Assembly (NCBI RefSeq): GCF_001442615.1
Contig: NZ_LMXN01000006.1
Location: 1 to 64,000 of the forward strand
Direction: 5' to 3'
Origin: Algoriphagus resistens
GTDB lineage: Bacteria > Bacteroidota > Bacteroidia > Cytophagales > Cyclobacteriaceae
Length of the DNA stretch: 64,000 nt
The notes under the pieces were generated by a model. The model saw nothing but the letters and a program-made list of their open reading frames with translations, made no database searches and was not told where the DNA came from. Both the position numbers and the translations under genes were made by a program. Below are positions 60,012 to 64,000 of the stretch, piece after piece; positions within the stretch are counted from its first letter, which is position 1; the number at the start of each line of letters is the position of its first letter.

Positions 60012-61031
60012 ATGTCAAAACCGCTATCCTTTATACTCTCTCTCCTATTGGTCCTGGCTTTGGGATTCTATCTGCTCTACAATGGCGGATTAATCGATTG
60101 GCTAACAAAAGCCTCCTGGTTTTCGGGGGCTTTTCTGCTGATCAGCATACTTGCCGGATTGAGTATTTATTTTGGAAATCTATGGTTCAAAAGGATTGAG
60201 ACCAAGCATGGAAACCGTTATGCTTTATTACTACTTCTGATTTGGGGATCCCTGATGGCTTATTCCTATGGAATTGGCCAGATGGTCAACAGAGCACTCG
60301 GAGATGGATTGGAAAACAGAAGTGATGGGTTGGCCTTGAAAGGAAGTATAGTGGGATTGATTCTGGCTATTTTGATCGTTTGGATCAATTATTCCTGGAT
60401 CTCTTATGCCAGATTTTCAAAAAAAACCATCCAGCATTTGCGAAATGAACGCACCAAGGAAGAATTACAATACAAATTACTTCGCTCTCAGCTGACCCCA
60501 CACTTCCTTTTTAATTCTTTCAATACTGCCTCAAATCTCATTGCTTCCCATCCTGAACAAGCTGAGAATTATATCCGGAAGCTTGCTTTTAATTTCAGGC
60601 ATCTGGTCAAAAATGGGATTCAAGCTCTCAATACGCTGGAAAAAGAACTTGAAATAGTTGAAAACTACATGCATCTGATGAAAGTCAGATACGGTGAGAA
60701 GGTGATACTTGAGCAGCGTATCAAGCAGGAAGTAGTGCAAAACTGTATTCCTGCCCTTGCAATCCAGCTTTTGGTGGAAAATGCACTCAAGCATAATGTG
60801 GCAAGCTTAGACAATCCCTTGAAAATCCTCATCACCGCGGACCAGAAGCAGGTGGTGGTGACAAACACGATTACCCATGCTCCTGGGCAAATTTCCTCTA
60901 CAGGGGTCGGACTGAAAAATCTCAAAGGTCGCTACAGCTATTATGGCAATATGCTTCCTACCATACACAGTTCCGAGCATTGCTTCTACGTGAATCTGCC
61001 TTACATCTCCAATTCAACTTCCCAAAGATGA
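60012..61031 (+). CDS. LytS-type sensor histidine kinase
   Basis: 339 residues from the ATG at 60012; a GTG at 59952 would overlap the previous gene. Four membrane helices occupy the first ~135 residues. The kinase part has the phospho-acceptor His164 in QLTPHFLFNSFN, an N-box QLLVENALKHN (~252-262), a weak G1 box and GVGLKNL as G2. It should phosphorylate the LytTR regulator encoded two genes downstream. Its TGA overlaps the ATG of the following pseudokinase gene, so the two are translated together. Confidence 0.87.
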   Translation: MSKPLSFILSLLLVLALGFYLLYNGGLIDWLTKASWFSGAFLLISILAGLSIYFGNLWFKRIETKHGNRYALLLLLIWGSLMAYSYGIGQMVNRALGDGLENRSDGLALKGSIVGLILAILIVWINYSWISYARFSKKTIQHLRNERTKEELQYKLLRSQLTPHFLFNSFNTASNLIASHPEQAENYIRKLAFNFRHLVKNGIQALNTLEKELEIVENYMHLMKVRYGEKVILEQRIKQEVVQNCIPALAIQLLVENALKHNVASLDNPLKILITADQKQVVVTNTITHAPGQISSTGVGLKNLKGRYSYYGNMLPTIHSSEHCFYVNLPYISNSTSQR

Positions 61032-62119
61032 CCAGGATTCTTATCCATAATCCTCTCAGAAGGCTCTTGCTTCCCTTAGGTGTCGGGGCATTGGTATATT
61101 TATGCGTTTTGCTTGCATTCGATACGATTGAAACGGCTTTGGAAGGCTTTTTCACCCAAGAACTTCTATTCTGCATCATCTGCAGTTATCTGATTTTGGA
61201 AGGGAATCTACTCCTGCTTCGATTTTCGGAACCCAAGCTGACTGAATCCCCGAATTTCAACAAACAGGTAATCACGTTACTTGCCTTTACCACCCTTGGC
61301 AGTATTGTCTTGACAAGCGGAATGCTGATCGCCTACTTCTATTGGTTTGAAAATATGGCGGACATTCAGGTTTATTCTACTGAACTTCAGATATTCAACG
61401 GGATATTTCTGTTTGTGTCACTGATGTACCAAGGCCATTTCGCGGGATATTATTTTATCCACAATAAATTCCAAAGAGAACTGGAAGCTGAGCAAAAGGA
61501 AAAGGAGCTTCTGGAAAGAAGCATCGACCTTTTTCATTATATGATGAATCCTGATTTTCTTATGGTAGGATTGGAATCCATCTTACTGAGAATAAAAGAA
61601 CAGAATTATGAACTGGCTGATGAAGGCATTCTTTTGCTTTCAGATATCTATAGGCATTCCCTGAAAAACCAGGACGAATTGGTTCCTATAGCGGAGGAAC
61701 TACAAGCGATGAAAAGCACGAGCACATTTTTTCAGCAGTTCGTTTCAAAACATATTCTGTTACAAATAGCCTCTGAACCTAAAAATACGCTGATCGTTCC
61801 CCGGACTTTGACCAAGCTATTGGAAGCTATTGCCTATTCTCAACTTTCCTCCGCTACACGGCCTCTGCAGGTCAATCTGGACTTTCATAAAAATGAGCTG
61901 GTACTGAAATTTGAGTCCAATTTTGCCCTGACCAAAAGCGAGCAACTTACAGATACACTGAAAATAGTCAAAGATCAATATGGCTGGCTGAACAAGACGT
62001 TGAAATGGAAAGATCAACTGATATTTTCCATTTATGTGCCTTTGGAGCAGCCGTCCTCCCAAAATCCAACAAACCATTCCCCAGACTTACACCATCAAAA
62101 TGAAAGTAATCCTGATTGA
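61028..62119 (+). CDS. Degenerate LytS-like kinase lacking the phospho-acceptor His
   Basis: 363 residues from the ATG at 61028, which overlaps the previous stop (ATGA). Four membrane helices (~10-145) and a coiled coil lead into FHYMMNPDFLMVGLESI, the counterpart of QLxPHFLFNSLNSI, with Asp (residue ~176) where the His should be. The N-box is replaced by KLLEAIAYSQL and no G-boxes are visible. It is probably a catalytically dead partner that forms heterodimers with, or tunes, the active kinase next to it. The frame is long, intact and coupled on both sides, so it is not a decaying gene. Confidence 0.75.
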   Translation: MTRILIHNPLRRLLLPLGVGALVYLCVLLAFDTIETALEGFFTQELLFCIICSYLILEGNLLLLRFSEPKLTESPNFNKQVITLLAFTTLGSIVLTSGMLIAYFYWFENMADIQVYSTELQIFNGIFLFVSLMYQGHFAGYYFIHNKFQRELEAEQKEKELLERSIDLFHYMMNPDFLMVGLESILLRIKEQNYELADEGILLLSDIYRHSLKNQDELVPIAEELQAMKSTSTFFQQFVSKHILLQIASEPKNTLIVPRTLTKLLEAIAYSQLSSATRPLQVNLDFHKNELVLKFESNFALTKSEQLTDTLKIVKDQYGWLNKTLKWKDQLIFSIYVPLEQPSSQNPTNHSPDLHHQNESNPD

Positions 62120-62873
62120 AGACGAGCTTCCGGCAATAGAAAAAGTGAGGCATTTTCTGGAAAAATATGATTCAGAATCCCTCATTCTGGGAGTGGCGCA
62201 TTCGGTAGCTGAAGCGATACCTTTACTCAGTAAATACGGAGAAGAAGCAGATCTGCTTTTGGTAGATATCCAACTGGAAGATGGGCTGTCATTTCAGGCA
62301 TTGGACCAGGTTTCATTTTTCAAGCCTGTGATTTTCATCACCGCTCACAACCAATATGCTTTAGAGGCCTTTCAGGCAAATGGGATCGATTATCTGGTAA
62401 AACCTATCCGATACAGCGCATTTCAAGCCAGCATTGACAAATTCCAACAGCTTCGGGGAACTACCCTCACTCAAAAGATAAACCATAATCTTTGGGGAAA
62501 TTTCAATAAGCCTTCCTATAAAGAGCGCTTTATGGTGAAAATCGGAGAACACATTCATTCCATTCCCACTGCCTCCATCAGGCTTTTCAATACAGAAGGA
62601 CGGAATACTGATCTCATCCTCCAGGATGGGAGAAAGTTCGTCACCGATTATAAAATGGAAACATTGGAGGAATTGCTGGATCCCTCGCTGTTTTTCCGTG
62701 TCAACCGAAGTTTCATGGTTCACTTGAACGCTATCAAAGACGTACTGGTCTATTCAAACAGCAGACTTAAAATCAATCCTACACTCAGCTTTAAAGAAGA
62801 AATAATTGTGAGCAGAGAAAGGGTAAACCGGTTTAAGGAATGGCTTGGAGGAACTACCTGTTCAGAAAAATAG
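62100..62873 (+). CDS. LytTR-family response regulator
   Basis: 257 residues from the ATG at 62100; upstream in-frame starts would lie deep inside the kinase-like gene. The receiver domain has IEDELPA, phospho-acceptor Asp56 (LLLVDIQLEDG), FITAHN and DYLVKPI. The LytTR domain (~150-255) has RFMVKIGEHIHSIPTASI and FFRVNRSFMVHLN. It overlaps the pseudokinase gene by 20 nt and closes a kinase - pseudokinase - regulator operon. Target genes are unknown. Confidence 0.93.
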   Translation: MKVILIEDELPAIEKVRHFLEKYDSESLILGVAHSVAEAIPLLSKYGEEADLLLVDIQLEDGLSFQALDQVSFFKPVIFITAHNQYALEAFQANGIDYLVKPIRYSAFQASIDKFQQLRGTTLTQKINHNLWGNFNKPSYKERFMVKIGEHIHSIPTASIRLFNTEGRNTDLILQDGRKFVTDYKMETLEELLDPSLFFRVNRSFMVHLNAIKDVLVYSNSRLKINPTLSFKEEIIVSRERVNRFKEWLGGTTCSEK

Positions 62874-63288
62874 GGTTTTGCATCCATCTCCCTTGTAGTC
62901 CAGGTTACCTATGGCCTACTGAAAAACCCAGGCCATCTACGTTAAAAAAACAGGACAAAATGAGTGAATGACCCCAGTTTTTAATTTTAGATTTTGGTGC
63001 CATGGGTATAGCAATTTAGTGACAGTTCATATCCACCCATGCTGAAAAACCATTGCGCAGCAGTACCATCCCGGCAAGTCCTAACTGGTTTAGGGTCCAG
63101 ATGATAAAAACAATCCGCGACTGGCTGGCGTTTTTGGGCCTTGCGTGATCCTGAAGGTAACAGGTTTAAGTACATCACCCATGCTGTGAATCATAGAAGT
63201 CAATACTTAAAAATATAACTCAGAGTTAACTTTTTGCACACTGAAAGAAACTATAAAATCATGACCTTTAGTAAAAACCATTTTATTT
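62874..63288. other. Intergenic region
   Basis: About 415 bp downstream of the regulator and upstream of the lamin-tail gene. No gene was recognised. The minus frame at 62987-63178 and the short ATG at 63261 (12 codons) are unlikely to be real. The promoter of the next gene probably lies in 63200-63280. Confidence 0.4.
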
Positions 63289-64000
63289 ATGAATAATTTT
63301 TTACTTAAAACAACCTGGATACTTTGGGCATTAACCAGCAGTTCTGCACTGGCCCAAGAGGTCTTCATCAATGAAATCCATTACGATAATTCCGGAACGG
63401 ATATCGGAGAAGCTATCGAAATTGCAGGGCCTGCAGGAACTGATCTTTCCGAATGGTCATTGGTACTTTATAATGGGGCAAACGGAACTGTTTATGATAC
63501 AGACAATTTAGCCGGATCAATTCCTGACTTAGGGAACGGTTATGGAGTTGTTGCCCTTTCTTATCCTTCAAATGGCATACAAAACGGATCCCCTGATGGA
63601 ATTGCCCTTATCCAAAATGGCACCGTCATTCAATTTCTAAGCTATGAAGGTTCATTTCAGGCAGTAGGCGGTCCAGCTGATGGAATGAGCAGCTCGGATA
63701 TTGGTGTGAGTGAAGCAGGTACCGCGCCTGTTGGCAGTTCTCTTCAGCTCTCAGGAAACGGAAAGGTATATTCTGATTTTGCATGGCAGAACTCTTCGAA
63801 CGCTACTTTTGGGACCTTCAATACCGACCAATCCTTTCAGGGTACGCCAGTACTTTTCATCAATGAATTTCATTATGACAATACTGGTACAGATGTAGGT
63901 GAAGGTATAGAAGTCGCGGGTACTGCAGGGCTGGATCTTACCGGGTATTCTTTGGTACTTTACAACGGAAATAATGGGGCTGTTTATAATACCATCGCCC
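63289..64000 (+). CDS. Secreted lamin-tail-domain protein, 3' end off window
   Basis: 237 codons are visible and the frame is open to the right edge. A signal peptide (~1-23, SSSALAQ) is followed by two tandem lamin-tail (LTD) domains of about 165 residues: VFINEIHYDNSGTDIGEAIEI, WSLVLYNGANG and, repeated, LFINEFHYDNTGTDVGEGIEV, YSLVLYNGNNG. LTD repeats in Bacteroidetes occur in large surface or secreted proteins, often nucleases or adhesins; the catalytic part, if any, lies outside the window. The start ATG at 63289 is chosen because the ATG at 63261 runs into a stop. Confidence 0.88.
   Translation, partial: MNNFLLKTTWILWALTSSSALAQEVFINEIHYDNSGTDIGEAIEIAGPAGTDLSEWSLVLYNGANGTVYDTDNLAGSIPDLGNGYGVVALSYPSNGIQNGSPDGIALIQNGTVIQFLSYEGSFQAVGGPADGMSSSDIGVSEAGTAPVGSSLQLSGNGKVYSDFAWQNSSNATFGTFNTDQSFQGTPVLFINEFHYDNTGTDVGEGIEVAGTAGLDLTGYSLVLYNGNNGAVYNTIA

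Overview
The window looks like a chromosomal piece of a Bacteroidetes bacterium, most likely of the Cytophagia / Cyclobacteriaceae (Algoriphagus-like) type. The grounds are a SusC/SusD pair, LytTR regulators paired with LytS-like histidine kinases, very large secreted multi-domain proteins with PKD and lamin-tail domains, GG-leader peptides of the Bacteroidetes kind, AT-rich spacers with TAnnTTTG-like -7 boxes, and starts without clear Shine-Dalgarno sites. The genus is inference. No rRNA, tRNA, CRISPR array, integrase or complete insertion sequence was seen.

Layout. 1-12560 (minus) is one open frame of at least 4186 codons that runs off the left edge: a giant secreted protein with laminin-G-like, malectin-like, Big_5-like, beta-propeller, HYDIN/ASH-like and PKD modules. 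13.5-20 kb holds MarR, a four-helix membrane protein, an alpha/beta-hydrolase lipoprotein, a methyltransferase, then a minus-strand set (NTF2-like protein, metallo-beta-lactamase-fold lactonase-like enzyme, SDR, AraC regulator). 20-24.4 kb holds a TPR histidine kinase with its LytTR regulator, a zinc-ribbon membrane protein and a SelW/Rdx protein. 24.9-29.8 kb is a peptide-secretion locus: three short precursors with an identical 22-residue leader ending in GG and unrelated Trp-containing cores, a C39-peptidase ABC transporter, a HlyD-type adaptor, and a fourth divergent precursor. 30-32 kb holds an AhpD-like protein, a Crp-type regulator, and a HigBA-type pair whose toxin frame is broken. 32.8-36.4 kb is a DUF2339-DUF3999 pair.

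36.8-46.5 kb is a TPR/LuxR-type regulator divergent from a run of small exported or membrane proteins of unknown function, with a tandem 11-bp direct repeat between them, followed by decayed small genes. 46.6-49.0 kb is an FtsX/MacB-type permease split by an in-frame amber codon. 49.3-56.4 kb is a SusC/SusD operon led by a DUF218 (YdcF-like) gene and a secreted propeller-like gene, with no glycoside hydrolase. 57.3-62.9 kb holds a membrane-anchored protein, a secreted DSDHF-repeat protein, an active LytS-type kinase, a kinase paralogue that has lost its phospho-acceptor histidine, and a LytTR response regulator. The right edge starts a secreted lamin-tail-domain protein, which runs off the window.

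The most unusual signal is a roughly 90-bp element present five times (A 14514, E 44427, B 44543, C 50959 minus, D 56469 minus). Copies A-D each lie directly upstream of a start codon and in its orientation. They form an imperfect hairpin with one compensatory base-pair change, and four of the five copies keep a short ORF beginning MKSS or MKPS. In C, D and E that ORF ends in a TGA that overlaps the next ATG. It could be a translationally coupled leader or a REP-like element. The second candidate system is the GG-peptide secretion locus with conserved leaders and hypervariable cores.
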